DNA of 64,000 bases from Prochlorococcus marinus XMU1412 (GCF_017696315.1 NZ_JAAORJ010000002.1:333267-397266); one strand, 5' to 3'; counted from the stretch's first letter, positions 8,859 to 19,198 are shown. Translations and numbers: made by a program. The notes: generated by a model from the letters alone, not told the origin.

Positions 8859-9401
8859 TTATTGCTGCTTATTATTACTGCTTCCTATATTTGAAAGATA
8901 TTCATTACTTACAGCAAAAGTTTGAAAAAACTTTTCTGATAATGATAACCAATATGATCTACCATCTTTTTGCTTCCGTTTGACGATAAATTTCTTTTCT
9001 AATAATTCTTTAATATGATCATAAGCTCCTGAACCTCGAAGAAGTATAAGATCCGATTGCAGGATCTTTTTTTTGATCGCAATGGTTGCCAATGTCCTTA
9101 ATTCCGATGTTTTCAAATCAGAAGGAAGTAAATCATCAACGAATTCATTAAGACTAGATTTTAGTTCGAGAGAAAAACTGTTATTAACTGTATTTAATTC
9201 AATAGCTGAGTTGGGATTAGAGTATTTATTTTTTAGATCTTTAATTGCATTATTTATTGAGTTTATATCAGAATTAGTAATTTCTGAAAGATCCTTTTTT
9301 GTTATTGGTCTGCCTTTCAAATATAAGACAGCTTCAACTTTAGTAACTAAATCTATATCAGATATTGGCGTGGTATTTAGATCAGATTGATTGATTTTAA
9401 T
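8859..9401 (-). CDS. scpB: Segregation and condensation protein B, start codon uncertain
   Basis: ScpB is the winged-helix kleisin-binding subunit of the SMC-ScpAB condensin that helps compact and segregate chromosomes. The frame reads ELRTLATIAIKKKILQSDL and RGSGAYDHIKELLEKKFI, typical of the second winged helix. A TTG at 9318-9320 gives 153 residues, but the family motif VEAVLYLKGRPI begins before it, so the true start is upstream. Between the in-frame stop in the ilvA tail region and the TTG there is no ATG, GTG or TTG. The interval chosen here begins at ATT 9399-9401, 9 bases after an AGGAAAG Shine-Dalgarno-like stretch, giving 180 residues; ATT 9408-9410 is also possible. The gene itself is confident, the start is not. 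Confidence 0.75.
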   Translation of the reverse strand: MKINQSDLNTTPISDIDLVTKVEAVLYLKGRPITKKDLSEITNSDINSINNAIKDLKNKYSNPNSAIELNTVNNSFSLELKSSLNEFVDDLLPSDLKTSELRTLATIAIKKKILQSDLILLRGSGAYDHIKELLEKKFIVKRKQKDGRSYWLSLSEKFFQTFAVSNEYLSNIGSSNNKQQ

Positions 9402-9431
9402 TACCGAAATCTTTCCTAAGATACCTTAAAT

Positions 9432-10973
9432 TTAATCTGATGCACCAAGGAATAATCTATATGTATCGTTTTGAGTTTCATCCCAGAATTTATAGCCTAA
9501 AATTCTAACAAATTTATTCCACTCTAAAATCTCATTTTTATGGATTAAAACTCCAATAACAATTTTTCCTACATCAGCACCATAATTCCTGTAGTGAAAT
9601 ACGCTTATAGACCAATTAGATTTCATATTATTTAAGAAGTTTATTAATGCGCCTGGCCTTTCAGGAAACTCAAATCTGTATAAAAGTTCAATAAAGTTTT
9701 TATATTCCATCTCTTTAAAATCCCTTGGTAATCTTCCACCTACCATATGTCTGAGATGATTTTTAGATAATTCATCATCACTTATGTCAATAAATGAGTA
9801 CTCAGAATTTTTAAATATATTTAATAGATTTTTTTTATCATTTAAACCATAGACTTGAACCCCTACAAAGATCTGTGCATTCTTAGAATTTGACATCCTA
9901 TAGCTAAATTCAGTTAAATTTCTATTATCAAGTAACTTACAAAAATCAATTAGACTACCAGCACGTTCAGGAATTTCAACAGCCATCATTACTTCTTTAC
10001 ACTCTCCAAGTTCTGCTCTTTCTGCTACAAATCTAAGCCTCTCGAAATTCATATTTGCACCACATGCAATCGCAACCATTTTTCTATTTGAATGATTCGA
10101 ATTTAAAATATCTTTTTTCATTCCCGCTATTGATAAGGCACCTGCGGGCTCTAGTATTGATCTAGTATCCTCAAAAACATCTTTTATAGCAGCACAGATT
10201 TCATCAGTATTAACCTTAATCATCTTATCTATATATTTTCTACCAATATCAAAAGTATTTTTACCAATTTTTTTAACCGCCACTCCATCTGCAAATTGAC
10301 CTACAGAAGATAGTTCCACAATTTTTTCTTCTTCCAAAGATTTCGTCATAGCGTCAGCATCTTCTGGTTCTACACCAATTATTTTTACTTCAGGCCATAC
10401 TTTTTTAACGTATAAGGATATACCTGATATCAACCCCCCACCACCTACAGCAATATAAATTGCATAAGGTTTTTCCTTAAGCTGCTGTTCAAGTTCTATA
10501 GCTATAGTTCCTTGTCCTGCTATTACTTCTGGATCATCAAAGGGATGAATAAAGCATAAATTTCTTTCTTGGCTAATCCTTATTGCCTCTTTGTAAGCTT
10601 CATCATAGTTATCGCCATATAATATAACTTTTGCTTTTAAATTTTTTACTGCATTAACTTTTACTAGAGGTGTTGTAATGGGCATTAATATCGTTGCTTG
10701 GCAATTTAACTTAAGGGCACTAAGTGCAACCCCTTGAGCATGATTACCAGCACTAGAGGTAATTACTCCCTGAGCAAGCTGTGAATTAGTGAGCTTACTC
10801 ATTTTGTTATATGCACCTCTTATTTTGAATGAAAATACATCCTGAAGATCTTCTCTTTTTAGAAAAACTTCATTATTAAGTTTATTACTTAAATTATGAG
10901 CTTTCTCTAGTGGTGTTTTTTTTGCAACTTCATAGACTTCAGCTTGAAGTATTTTTTCAAAATAATCATTCAT
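9432..10973 (-). CDS. ilvA: Threonine ammonia-lyase (biosynthetic threonine dehydratase)
   Basis: First step of isoleucine synthesis: L-threonine to 2-oxobutanoate and ammonia. The 513-residue protein has the PLP domain with SFKIRGAYNK (Schiff-base Lys50) and the glycine-rich phosphate loop VGGGGLISG (about 177-185), then two C-terminal ACT-like regulatory repeats (about 325-400 and 420-505), the architecture of the isoleucine-inhibited, valine-activated enzyme. The repeats share the motif PERAGSLIDF / PERPGALINF. Length is normal. It is divergent from dxs; scpB follows on the same strand. Confidence 0.96.
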   Translation of the reverse strand: MNDYFEKILQAEVYEVAKKTPLEKAHNLSNKLNNEVFLKREDLQDVFSFKIRGAYNKMSKLTNSQLAQGVITSSAGNHAQGVALSALKLNCQATILMPITTPLVKVNAVKNLKAKVILYGDNYDEAYKEAIRISQERNLCFIHPFDDPEVIAGQGTIAIELEQQLKEKPYAIYIAVGGGGLISGISLYVKKVWPEVKIIGVEPEDADAMTKSLEEEKIVELSSVGQFADGVAVKKIGKNTFDIGRKYIDKMIKVNTDEICAAIKDVFEDTRSILEPAGALSIAGMKKDILNSNHSNRKMVAIACGANMNFERLRFVAERAELGECKEVMMAVEIPERAGSLIDFCKLLDNRNLTEFSYRMSNSKNAQIFVGVQVYGLNDKKNLLNIFKNSEYSFIDISDDELSKNHLRHMVGGRLPRDFKEMEYKNFIELLYRFEFPERPGALINFLNNMKSNWSISVFHYRNYGADVGKIVIGVLIHKNEILEWNKFVRILGYKFWDETQNDTYRLFLGASD

Positions 10974-11089
10974 ATATATATTTTTAGCATTAATTATTAA
11001 TCTAATAAAACATTACATGATCTATTTCAAAAAAAATACTCATTTTGCACCTCGGCGTTTTAGATTATATAGATACCAATTTTTGTTAA

Positions 11090-12979
11090 ATGCTTTTAAG
11101 TGAGTTAAGTCATCCAAATCAACTTCATGGCTTAACAGTTTCACAATTAGAGGAAATTGCTTGTCAAATTAGAGAAAGACATCTTCAAGTAGTATCTACT
11201 AGTGGAGGACATCTTGGTCCTGGATTAGGTGTAGTTGAGTTGACATTGGCTTTATATCAAACTCTTGATCTTGATTTTGACAAAGTTGTTTGGGATGTAG
11301 GACATCAAGGTTACCCTCATAAATTAATTACAGGACGTTTCAGTCAATTTGATTCTCTAAGGCAACAAAATGGTGTCGCTGGATATCTAAAAAGGAGTGA
11401 AAGTAAATTTGATCATTTTGGAGCTGGACATGCAAGTACTTCTATTTCTGCTGCTTTAGGAATGGCAATAGCAAGAGATAGAAAAGGTGAAAATTATAAA
11501 TGTGTCGCTGTTATTGGAGATGGAGCCCTAACTGGGGGAATGGCATTAGAAGCTATAAATCATGCAGGTCACTTACCAAATACCCCTTTAGTTGTAGTAT
11601 TGAACGATAATGACATGTCTATTTCACCTCCGGTTGGAGCCCTTTCATCTTACTTAAATAAGGTAAGAGTAAGTCCACCACTGCAATTTTTGTCCGATAG
11701 TGTTCAGGAAAGTGTAAAAAATATTCCCTTAATTGGTAAGGATATCCCAGAAGAACTCAAAAATATTAAAGGAAGCGTTAGACGACTATCTGTGCCTAAG
11801 GTTGGAGCTGTTTTTGAAGAACTTGGATTTACATATATGGGTCCAATTGATGGTCATGATATTAGTAACTTAGTTAAAACCTTTAACGCTGCCCATAAAC
11901 TTAAAAGACCTGTAATTGTTCATGTTGTCACAACAAAAGGGAAGGGTTACCCATATGCAGAAGCCGATCAGGTTGGATATCATGCACAGTCTGCATTTGA
12001 TCTTACAACTGGGAAATCAATTCCATCAAAGAAACCTAAACCTATTAGTTATAGTAAAATATTTGGTCAAACCTTATTAAAAATATGTGAGCAAGATAGC
12101 AAAGTCGTTGGTATTACGGCTGCAATGGCTACAGGTACTGGTTTAGATTTATTGCAAAAAAATATCCCTGATCAATATATCGATGTAGGAATAGCAGAAC
12201 AACATGCAGTTACTCTTGCGGCAGGAATGTCTTGTGATGGTCTTAAACCTGTTGTAGCTATTTATAGTACTTTTCTTCAACGTGCATTTGATCAATTAAT
12301 TCATGATGTCGGGATACAAAATCTACCTGTATCATTCGTACTTGATAGAGCTGGGATAGTTGGAGCTGACGGTCCTACTCACCAAGGTCAGTACGATATC
12401 AGTTATATGAGATCTATACCTAATTTTGTCTTAATGGCTCCAAAGGATGAGTCTGAATTACAGAGAATGTTAATAACTTCAATAAACCATAATGGTCCTA
12501 CAGCTCTAAGAATACCCAGAGGATCTGGATTAGGAGTGGCTGTAATGGATGAGGGTTGGGAACCTTTGAATATAGGCGAAGCTGAAATACTTGAAGAGGG
12601 AGAAGATATTTTAATTATTGCTTATGGCTCAATGGTAGCCTCAGCAATTGAAACAGCAAAGATCTTAAAAAATATCAACATTAATGCATGCATTGTTAAT
12701 GCAAGATTTGTTAAACCTCTCGATAAAAATCTAATTATGCCTTTAGCAAGTAGGATTCAAAAAGTTGTAACCATGGAAGAAGGAACCTTAATAGGTGGAT
12801 TTGGTTCCGCAATAGTTGAATTATTTAACGATAATGAAATAAACATCCCTGTATATAGAATAGGTATACCTGATGTTTTAGTTGATCATGCTTCACCTGA
12901 TCAGAGTAAAGAAAAACTAGGTCTTATGCCTGATCAGATGGCAGATAAAATTGTTAAGAAATTTAAGTTAGTTAATTAA
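11090..12979 (+). CDS. dxs: 1-deoxy-D-xylulose-5-phosphate synthase
   Basis: Thiamine-diphosphate enzyme that condenses pyruvate with glyceraldehyde 3-phosphate, the entry step of the MEP isoprenoid pathway feeding carotenoid, phytol and quinone synthesis. At 629 residues it is full length. Motifs: [10 protein letters not shown] near 39-47, the ThDP/Mg2+ motif [18 protein letters not shown] from 143, [15 protein letters not shown], and [15 protein letters not shown]. Monocistronic between the divergent ilvA and the convergent psaK. The 116-base upstream spacer ends in a T-rich stretch without a strong Shine-Dalgarno. Confidence 0.97.
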   Translation: MLLSELSHPNQLHGLTVSQLEEIACQIRERHLQVVSTSGGHLGPGLGVVELTLALYQTLDLDFDKVVWDVGHQGYPHKLITGRFSQFDSLRQQNGVAGYLKRSESKFDHFGAGHASTSISAALGMAIARDRKGENYKCVAVIGDGALTGGMALEAINHAGHLPNTPLVVVLNDNDMSISPPVGALSSYLNKVRVSPPLQFLSDSVQESVKNIPLIGKDIPEELKNIKGSVRRLSVPKVGAVFEELGFTYMGPIDGHDISNLVKTFNAAHKLKRPVIVHVVTTKGKGYPYAEADQVGYHAQSAFDLTTGKSIPSKKPKPISYSKIFGQTLLKICEQDSKVVGITAAMATGTGLDLLQKNIPDQYIDVGIAEQHAVTLAAGMSCDGLKPVVAIYSTFLQRAFDQLIHDVGIQNLPVSFVLDRAGIVGADGPTHQGQYDISYMRSIPNFVLMAPKDESELQRMLITSINHNGPTALRIPRGSGLGVAVMDEGWEPLNIGEAEILEEGEDILIIAYGSMVASAIETAKILKNININACIVNARFVKPLDKNLIMPLASRIQKVVTMEEGTLIGGFGSAIVELFNDNEINIPVYRIGIPDVLVDHASPDQSKEKLGLMPDQMADKIVKKFKLVN

Positions 12980-12998
12980 AAATTAAATAAATAAATAT

Positions 12999-13259
12999 TT
13001 ATAAAACACCACGTGAGGCTAATCCTAAGATTGCTCCAATTCCGAAAATATGACCTAGGCAATTAGCACCTACAACTGATGCGTGACTTAAACCTCCATA
13101 GAATTTTGAATTAGGTATTTCAAAACCTTCATTAGGTTTTCTTATTGTTGCTCTAGCAATTGCATAAGCAAAAACATTACATGCAATCATTACGACGGCA
13201 CACTTTGGAGACCAAGAAAAAGTTGCTGGATCTGCAGCTGCAAATAATGTAGTAATCAT
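12999..13259 (-). CDS. psaK: Photosystem I subunit PsaK
   Basis: Small peripheral subunit of photosystem I in the thylakoid membrane that binds chlorophyll and helps link antenna proteins. The 86-residue product has two membrane spans (about 18-38 and 58-82) around a basic loop with ARATIRKPNEG, and the family motif SHASVVGANCLGHIFGIGAILGL. Length matches cyanobacterial PsaK. It heads a leftward cluster with DUF3593, DUF2499 and prxQ, all likely tied to photosynthetic membranes. Confidence 0.93.
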   Translation of the reverse strand: MITTLFAAADPATFSWSPKCAVVMIACNVFAYAIARATIRKPNEGFEIPNSKFYGGLSHASVVGANCLGHIFGIGAILGLASRGVL

Positions 13260-13325
13260 AAAAAATCGTTATTTTCATATATTCTCTAATACTTTTACCT
13301 AAAAAACACAAAATTGTAAAAGGTC

Positions 13326-13661
13326 TTAAGAGTTGTTTACTTCTAAGCTATTTAACAACTTTATAAATCCAAGCAAAATAACAAAATCACTTAGAGTTAG
13401 GAATGATTCTGCAAAGCCATGCAGGAAGTCAACCTCAACAAGGCTTGTATCATAGTAATTTAGTGTGAAGATAGATACCAATATAGTTATGAATACGAAT
13501 AAAACAGTTAAGGAAAAGCCTGTTTTTACAAAAATATTAACAGATTTGATTTTATATAAGTAAAACAAAAATATTGCATATGGAATTATTGATACTGCGA
13601 ACAATAATGTGTTATCAATTGAAGCTAATTTTTCTATAGATTTTATAAATAAATCATTCAT
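13326..13661 (-). CDS. DUF3593 membrane protein
   Basis: 111-residue membrane protein with three spans. It matches the cyanobacteria/chloroplast DUF3593 pattern: LFAVSIIPYAIFLFYLYK near the N-terminus and VDFLHGFAESFLTLSDF near the C-terminus (His-Gly-x-Ala-Glu core). Function unknown, restricted to oxygenic phototrophs as far as I know. Its first 8 bases overlap the 3' end of the DUF2499 gene, and these two families are habitual neighbours, so they probably act together in the thylakoid or plasma membrane. Confidence 0.8.
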   Translation of the reverse strand: MNDLFIKSIEKLASIDNTLLFAVSIIPYAIFLFYLYKIKSVNIFVKTGFSLTVLFVFITILVSIFTLNYYDTSLVEVDFLHGFAESFLTLSDFVILLGFIKLLNSLEVNNS

Positions 13662-13956
13662 AAGTCTCTTTCTTTTTAAAAATAGTGAATGATGCTAGAG
13701 CTAATGTTGAATTTCCTATAAATGTAAATATCCCTTGAAGAGTTACTAATCCATACAATGCATCTTGATTATCATAGATATGCCAGGTAATCGCACACAT
13801 AGCTCCTATTAAGTTTGGGACCATAGCTAAGCTTAACCAAAAAAATAAATTATATTTTTTATATGTGGAAATTTTGTATATGACAAAGATGGTAAATATC
13901 CATTCAATTACTGAAGAGATATGAATTAACCAAGTTCCAAATGAAAGTTCGTGCAA
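13654..13956 (-). CDS. Ycf49-like DUF2499 membrane protein
   Basis: 100-residue protein with three predicted spans. The pattern SFGTWLIHISSVIEWI at the N-terminus, VPNLIGAMCAITWHIYDN (about 47-64) and LVTLQGIFTFIGNSTLALA is the signature of the Ycf49/DUF2499 family of cyanobacteria and some plastids. Function unknown. It is translationally linked to the DUF3593 gene by an 8-base overlap and lies 3 bases after prxQ, so these form an operon. Confidence 0.82.
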   Translation of the reverse strand: MHELSFGTWLIHISSVIEWIFTIFVIYKISTYKKYNLFFWLSLAMVPNLIGAMCAITWHIYDNQDALYGLVTLQGIFTFIGNSTLALASFTIFKKKETYE

Positions 13957-13959
13957 AAT

Positions 13960-14496
13960 TTATATTTTTTTCTTTAGTACATTAAGTACTTCCTTGGCAT
14001 GATTTATAGGTAAAACACTTATCCATCTATAAGAAATTTCCCCTTCTGGAGAAATCAAAAAAGTATTTCTATCTGAAAATGGAGGAATCCAGGAACCATA
14101 TTTATCGCTAATAATTCCTTCAGGATCAGATAATAAAGTGTAGTTTATGGATTTTTCGCCGCAGAAACTTTCATGAGAATCTTGATTATCAGCACTAATC
14201 CCAACAATTTCGGCATTATATTTTGAAAAATCCTTTTTTAATTCAGAAAAACCTTTAGCTTCAAGAGTGCAACCTGCTGTAAAGTCCTTTGGATAAAAAT
14301 ACATAACAAGCCACTTACCTTGAAAATCATTTAATTCCCATATTTTTTTTGATTTTATGTTTTTATTAAAACCTTCTAATTGAAAGTTTGGAGCAATATC
14401 TCCTACTTCTGGAGCAAAATCGAAAGCTATTGTTGAATTACAATTAATTAAGATAGTAAATGATATTAATATACTTACTACTAAATTTCTCATCAA
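13960..14496 (-). CDS. Peroxiredoxin, PrxQ/BCP type, with signal peptide
   Basis: Thiol peroxidase that reduces H2O2 and organic hydroperoxides. The 178-residue protein begins with a hydrophobic leader (about 1-25), then GDIAPNFQLEGF and the active-site segment FYPKDFTAGCTLEAKGF, where the peroxidatic Cys follows the usual P..FT.GC pattern; GISADNQDSHESFC supplies a possible resolving Cys. The leader suggests export to the thylakoid lumen or periplasm, like plant PrxQ on thylakoids. It lies 2 bases from rpmB and starts a run with DUF2499, DUF3593 and psaK, fitting oxidative protection near the photosystems. Confidence 0.9.
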   Translation of the reverse strand: MMRNLVVSILISFTILINCNSTIAFDFAPEVGDIAPNFQLEGFNKNIKSKKIWELNDFQGKWLVMYFYPKDFTAGCTLEAKGFSELKKDFSKYNAEIVGISADNQDSHESFCGEKSINYTLLSDPEGIISDKYGSWIPPFSDRNTFLISPEGEISYRWISVLPINHAKEVLNVLKKKI

Positions 14497-14498
14497 AT

Positions 14499-14735
14499 TT
14501 AGAATTTTTTTAAATCAACTCCATTTGATTTAGCAAATTTATCTAATCCCACTTTTTGTATAGATTTTAGTGCTTTGGTACTAATTTTTATATTTACCCA
14601 TTTTTTTCCTTCTTCCCACCAAAGTCTCCTTTTTTGGAGATTAACTTGTTGCAATTTTTTTGTACGAATATGTGAGTGACTTACAGCCATCCCATTATTA
14701 GCTTTGGCTCCAGTCAGTTCGCAAACTCTTGACAT
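14499..14735 (-). CDS. rpmB: 50S ribosomal protein L28
   Basis: 78-residue L28 of the large ribosomal subunit. Start [22 protein letters not shown] is the family N-terminus (CELTGK... and NxVSHSxxKTKR pattern), followed by the basic QKRRLWW segment. Normal length. It sits between htpG (41 bases upstream) and prxQ (2 bases downstream) on the same strand. Confidence 0.96.
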   Translation of the reverse strand: MSRVCELTGAKANNGMAVSHSHIRTKKLQQVNLQKRRLWWEEGKKWVNIKISTKALKSIQKVGLDKFAKSNGVDLKKF

Positions 14736-14775
14736 ATTTTTTTGAATTATATCTGTAAAAATTTTAACACACGAC

Positions 14776-16680
14776 TCAATTTGTTGAATTAAGCAATTCT
14801 GAAATTAAATCGGCGTTGTTATTTTGTAAATTATTAATCTGTTCTTGATCTAATCCTCCAACTGATAGTTTAGCCATATCGTAAACATGATTTGCAATTT
14901 TAGATACCAATGGATTTTCTATGGGGTCTTTTTTATCAATAATTATATTATTGCCTGTAATTTTATTAAGACCAACAATAAGAGGATGTTCCTTGTTAAT
15001 TAAAAGCACATGATATTCAGGTAAGCCAGGCATCTTTTGCTCCATGTAAGCACCCATATCATTAATTCTTCTCATTTGCTCTGGAAGCAAGATCATCGCT
15101 GGTGGTGCACCTTTACTTGAAAGTGACTGAACTTTAACTGTTACTTTTTCGTTGTTAAGTGCTTTAACAATAGTATCTCTAAGATTTTCTGTATTTGATT
15201 TGCCATCCTTATCTACAATTTCTTTAGATTCTTTATCATCAAGTTCATTTATTTCTGAATCAACTCTTTGAAACTGATAATCTTCGTTTTTACTTTCTAT
15301 CCAAGGAAGAAATTGTGCATCAATTAAGGGATCTGATTTAATAACTTCTTTGTTGTCAGATAAGCAGATATTTAATGCGCTTGACTGAGCAATCAAATCT
15401 GAACAGTAAATTATTTTTTTAGAATCAATTATGTTATTTCGTTCTTTGTAATTTGCCAGAGTTGTGAAATACTTATCATTAGACTTGATAAGGGTTTTAT
15501 TTTCAATATCTTTAGTTACGTCTTTCTCTGAATTTATAATTGTTTCGAAAATTATACTGTTATCGACTAAATCAGCAAATTTTTCATCTTCAATAGCACC
15601 AATTTTAATAAAAGCAGATATGGAATCCCAAATTTCTGCATAAAATTCTGGAGTATTTTTTATCAAATCCTTTAGTTTATTAGCGATTTTTTTTGAGATA
15701 AATGATGATATAGACCTTACTTTTCTATCTGTTTGTAATGCACTTCTACTAACATTCAAAGGTATATCTGTTGAATCAATAACTCCTCTTAGAGGTAAAA
15801 GATATTTTGGTACTATCTCTTTGATTGAATCGCTTACGAAAACTTGATTGCAAAATAGTTTTATTTCTCCCTTTTCCCAATCAGCTCTACCTGATAACTT
15901 TGGAAAATACAAGATCCCTTGTATGTCATACGGATAATCTGTATTTAGATGAATCCATAAAAGTGGATCTCCCTGGAAAGGATAAAGGTATTTATATAAA
16001 TCAATATAGTCTTCATCTTTTAATTCACTAGGTTGTTTTCTCCAAGGAGGATTTTTCTTATTAATTGTCTCACCTTCGAGTAACACATCTATTGGCATAA
16101 AGTCACAATATTTTTTTATTAGTGATTTAATCCTTTCAGGCTCGATAAACTCTTTTTCTTCTTCAAGTAGGTGAAGTATTACATCTGTACCAATAGTCTC
16201 TCTTTCTGATTCTTCTAATGTGAAATTTGGCGATCCATCACATGACCATTTGAAAGCTTTTGATTCTCCAATTGCTGATTTGGTTAATATATCAACTCTA
16301 TCTGCCACCATGAAACTTGAATAAAAACCAAGTCCAAAATGGCCTATGAATTCATCATTATCTTTTTTGTATTTTGTGAGAAATTCTTCTGCGCTAGAGA
16401 ATGCTACTTGGTTTATATACTTCTTAATTTCTTCATCGTTCATTCCAATTCCATTATCTGAAATCGTTAGAGTATTTTTTTCACGATCAATAGATATATT
16501 TACTTGAGCTTCTTCAGTATTTTCGCAGTCGCCTGCCATAGATGCCATTCTTCGTTTACTTATTGCGTCAACACCATTACTGACAAGTTCTCTTAGAAAG
16601 ATTTCATGGTCAGAATAAACAGCCTTCTTTATTATTGGGAAAATATTTTCGGTATTAATACGAATTTCGCCTTTTTCCAT
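14776..16680 (-). CDS. htpG: Hsp90-family chaperone HtpG
   Basis: ATP-dependent homodimeric chaperone. The 634-residue protein has the GHKL ATPase domain with [14 protein letters not shown] (about 28-41; the usual motif is ELISNASDA), DNGIGM and [15 protein letters not shown], a middle domain with the catalytic-loop Arg region [14 protein letters not shown] (about 308-321), and a C-terminal dimerisation domain (about 500-634). It lacks a eukaryotic MEEVD tail, as expected. In cyanobacteria HtpG aids phycobilisome and tetrapyrrole enzymes and heat or oxidative stress survival. Upstream spacer to hisZ is 119 bases of AT-rich sequence, so it probably has its own promoter. Confidence 0.97.
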   Translation of the reverse strand: MEKGEIRINTENIFPIIKKAVYSDHEIFLRELVSNGVDAISKRRMASMAGDCENTEEAQVNISIDREKNTLTISDNGIGMNDEEIKKYINQVAFSSAEEFLTKYKKDNDEFIGHFGLGFYSSFMVADRVDILTKSAIGESKAFKWSCDGSPNFTLEESERETIGTDVILHLLEEEKEFIEPERIKSLIKKYCDFMPIDVLLEGETINKKNPPWRKQPSELKDEDYIDLYKYLYPFQGDPLLWIHLNTDYPYDIQGILYFPKLSGRADWEKGEIKLFCNQVFVSDSIKEIVPKYLLPLRGVIDSTDIPLNVSRSALQTDRKVRSISSFISKKIANKLKDLIKNTPEFYAEIWDSISAFIKIGAIEDEKFADLVDNSIIFETIINSEKDVTKDIENKTLIKSNDKYFTTLANYKERNNIIDSKKIIYCSDLIAQSSALNICLSDNKEVIKSDPLIDAQFLPWIESKNEDYQFQRVDSEINELDDKESKEIVDKDGKSNTENLRDTIVKALNNEKVTVKVQSLSSKGAPPAMILLPEQMRRINDMGAYMEQKMPGLPEYHVLLINKEHPLIVGLNKITGNNIIIDKKDPIENPLVSKIANHVYDMAKLSVGGLDQEQINNLQNNNADLISELLNSTN

Positions 16681-16799
16681 TTAAAAAAAAATCAAACATA
16701 TTAAATCCTATTTCCTAAAAACTAGTTAATCAAGTTTAATTAGGAGTATTGACCGAACAATATATGAATTTAAAAATCTAAATATAATTCTAAAAGGTT

Positions 16800-17951
16800 T
16801 TATTTAACCCACAAAATCTCACTACAATTGTTTTCCTTCATTATTTGATTAGCTTTAGCTAAGTCATTACATGGATTCAAATGTAATACGGTAATAATTC
16901 CTCTTTTCTGAAGTTCTTTTTGTTTATTCATACTTTTTTCTAACAAATAGGAATCTTTAAACATTAATAAAATCTTTTTCTTAAATGTCTTTTCTTCCCT
17001 AAGTAAATTTCTTAAAATGTCTATTGAAATTGTAAATCCAATCCCATTTAAGATTTTCTCATTAGGACTAAAGAATCTTACTAATTCATCATATCTTCCA
17101 CCTTTTGCAATAACGCTTTTATTATTTCCATCATCTCCTATAAGTTGAAAAACTATTCCTTCATATAAATTCAGGTGCGGTTGAAATGTGGGATCAAGTT
17201 GTAACTTAATGCCATATTTACTTGAAATTTTTGATAATGTTTCAAATAAAAAATTTAAGTCATTTAACGTTTTACTAGTACCATATGTATTTTTTAATTT
17301 TTTTAATATTGCAATTGGTTCTCCTCTTGTAAATAAGAGATCTTTAAGAATATTTTTATCATCTTCATCAATTCCTAATTTAGATAAATTATCTTGATCA
17401 AAATTAACGAGACTTTTCTTAATTTCTTCAAAATTATTATTCCTATATTTATTTAAAATTAAATCCATTATTTTTGTGGTGCTTACTAGAAGAAATAAAT
17501 TACAACCATCCTTCAAATTAATATTATCAATTGCATCAAACAAAATATTAATAACTTCAATTTCTGGGTATTTTGTATCATAACCAATTAATTCAATTCC
17601 ACTCTGTAGTTTTTCTTGTAAGTTAAAAGAATTTTTATTATTTTGTTTTTTATCAAAGACCATTCCATTTGTGAATAATCTTATAGGTCTTTTTTTATTT
17701 ATTAATCTGGTAGATGACAATTTAACAATAGATGTTGTCATTTCTGGCCTAAGACATAATGAATTATTACTTACTATTCCAACAAGCTGATTTTCCTCAA
17801 TAATTCCACGCCCTTTTATCGTCTCTAAAGTATTTATAAATGATGGTGAAACCTCTTCATATCCCCATAGTTTATATATACTATTTAAATTATTGATGAT
17901 ATTAGAATTATTTTTAACATCGACTAATTTAATTTCCTTTATTTCTGTCAT
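16800..17951 (-). CDS. hisZ: ATP phosphoribosyltransferase regulatory subunit HisZ
   Basis: HisRS-like paralogue that pairs with the short form of HisG to catalyse and regulate the first step of histidine synthesis. The 383-residue protein has class II synthetase-like motif 2 (LCLRPEMTTSIVKL, about 66-79) and the AKGGRYDELV segment (about 278-287), but lacks the C-terminal anticodon-binding domain and most HisRS histidine-binding residues, which separates it from HisS. It follows the suhB-like gene by 18 bases on the same strand. Confidence 0.88.
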   Translation of the reverse strand: MTEIKEIKLVDVKNNSNIINNLNSIYKLWGYEEVSPSFINTLETIKGRGIIEENQLVGIVSNNSLCLRPEMTTSIVKLSSTRLINKKRPIRLFTNGMVFDKKQNNKNSFNLQEKLQSGIELIGYDTKYPEIEVINILFDAIDNINLKDGCNLFLLVSTTKIMDLILNKYRNNNFEEIKKSLVNFDQDNLSKLGIDEDDKNILKDLLFTRGEPIAILKKLKNTYGTSKTLNDLNFLFETLSKISSKYGIKLQLDPTFQPHLNLYEGIVFQLIGDDGNNKSVIAKGGRYDELVRFFSPNEKILNGIGFTISIDILRNLLREEKTFKKKILLMFKDSYLLEKSMNKQKELQKRGIITVLHLNPCNDLAKANQIMKENNCSEILWVK

Positions 17952-17969
17952 TTGAATATTTAACGAATT

Positions 17970-18818
17970 TTAGGTATAGAGATTTTTTTTAAATGGAGCA
18001 ACTTTATCTAGTATATTTTTTAATTCATTTTCAAGGCTAGGAGAACAAGCTAAAATTCTACCGGAACTTAAATTAAATTTGCCTGATGGATAATCTGAAA
18101 TAATTCCACCAGCCTCTTTTACAATAATAGCACCGGCCGCTAGGTCCCATACCTCCAATCCTCTTTCCCAATATCCATCGACCTTACCTGAAGCAACAAA
18201 TGCTAGGTCAACTGCTGCTGCTCCGCCTCTTCTGACACCTCTAGTTTTATGAGTTAAATAACAAAATTCAGCATAATTATTATCCTCTGTCTCAAATCTG
18301 TCATAAGAGAAACCAGTTACAAGTAGACTATCAGAGAGATTTAAAGGACTCGATACTTTAATTTCACAATCATTGCAAAATGATCCTAAACCTATACAAG
18401 CTGAATATAGTTCATTTAAATAAGGTACTGATATAGCTCCTATAATCGGCTTGTTTTTATATACAAGACCAATAGAAGTTCCAAAAAAAGGGTATCCATG
18501 AGAATAATTTGTTGTACCGTCTAATGGGTCTATACACCAGGTTAAATCCGAGGATTTATTTAATTTACCCGATTCCTCTGCATTTATAGATATATTTGGG
18601 GTCTCTTCTAATAAATATTCTTTTATTTTATTTTCAACTTCCAAATCTACATTGGTTACTAGATCACCTTTCCTACCTTTTGATGATATTTTCTGAATTT
18701 TATTGTAATTAATTTTTAAAATTTCGTTACCAATTAGAGCGGATTTCTTCGCTATTTCATACAAACTGGATAAGTTTACTTGATTTGCAATTTCCTCTAT
18801 TTCACGTAATTCAAACAT
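17970..18818 (-). CDS. Inositol monophosphatase family protein (SuhB-like)
   Basis: Mg2+-dependent phosphatase of the IMPase superfamily, acting on inositol 1-phosphate or a related sugar or nucleotide phosphate. The 282-residue product has all metal-binding motifs: NAEESG (79-84, Glu81/82), DPLDGTTNYSHGYP (97-110, Asp97 and Asp100) and WDLAAGAIIVKEAGG (Asp at about 223). In cyanobacteria this family covers inositol phosphatase, histidinol phosphatase and 3'-phosphoadenosine phosphatase activities; the neighbour hisZ hints at, but does not show, a histidinol-phosphatase role. It follows the ferredoxin gene by 5 bases. Confidence 0.87.
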   Translation of the reverse strand: MFELREIEEIANQVNLSSLYEIAKKSALIGNEILKINYNKIQKISSKGRKGDLVTNVDLEVENKIKEYLLEETPNISINAEESGKLNKSSDLTWCIDPLDGTTNYSHGYPFFGTSIGLVYKNKPIIGAISVPYLNELYSACIGLGSFCNDCEIKVSSPLNLSDSLLVTGFSYDRFETEDNNYAEFCYLTHKTRGVRRGGAAAVDLAFVASGKVDGYWERGLEVWDLAAGAIIVKEAGGIISDYPSGKFNLSSGRILACSPSLENELKNILDKVAPFKKNLYT

Positions 18819-18823
18819 TATAA

Positions 18824-19198
18824 TTAATCTTCCTCAAATTCCCAGGGTGGTGCAACTCTTGTATTTCCCCTCCCAAAATATTGTCCAAATTGTAAATCGT
18901 AAACTTCATCTTCATATGTAGTCTCTACCTCAAGATCTGAAGTTGCTTTGGCAACACAAAGCAGTGCATAACCTTTATCTTTTAAGGCTTGAGATACACC
19001 CATGGCTTCAGGTTGTTTCAAACTACCAGATAATATTTTAACTGCACAACTTGTACAGCAACCATTTCTACATGAAAAAGCAAGTTTGAAACCTTTCTTT
19101 TCAAATTCCTTAAGTATATACTCATGACTACTAACCTGCTCTTGGTAGACCTTTCCGGTTTCCTTATTTTTAATCGTGACTGTGAAAGTCTTATTCAA
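18824..19198 (-). CDS. Plant-type [2Fe-2S] ferredoxin
   Basis: Soluble electron carrier of 124 residues with the classic CX4CX2CX29C cluster ligands: Cys43, Cys48, Cys51 and Cys81, in FSCRNGCCTSCAVKILSG and LLCVA. An extra Cys47 sits inside the loop. The C-terminal tail (about 100-124, RGNTRVAPPWEFEED) is longer than the ~97 residues of photosynthetic PetF, so this is probably a minor ferredoxin isoform serving a particular reductase rather than the main photosystem I acceptor. Likely co-transcribed with the suhB-like gene. Confidence 0.9.
   Translation of the reverse strand: MNKTFTVTIKNKETGKVYQEQVSSHEYILKEFEKKGFKLAFSCRNGCCTSCAVKILSGSLKQPEAMGVSQALKDKGYALLCVAKATSDLEVETTYEDEVYDLQFGQYFGRGNTRVAPPWEFEED

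Noticed and set aside
9321-9434. Frameshift hiding a normal scpB start
   Set aside because: No ATG occurs in any frame of the upstream stretch on the coding strand, and the correct frame reads as ScpB without a break, so a simple frameshift would not restore a normal ATG start.
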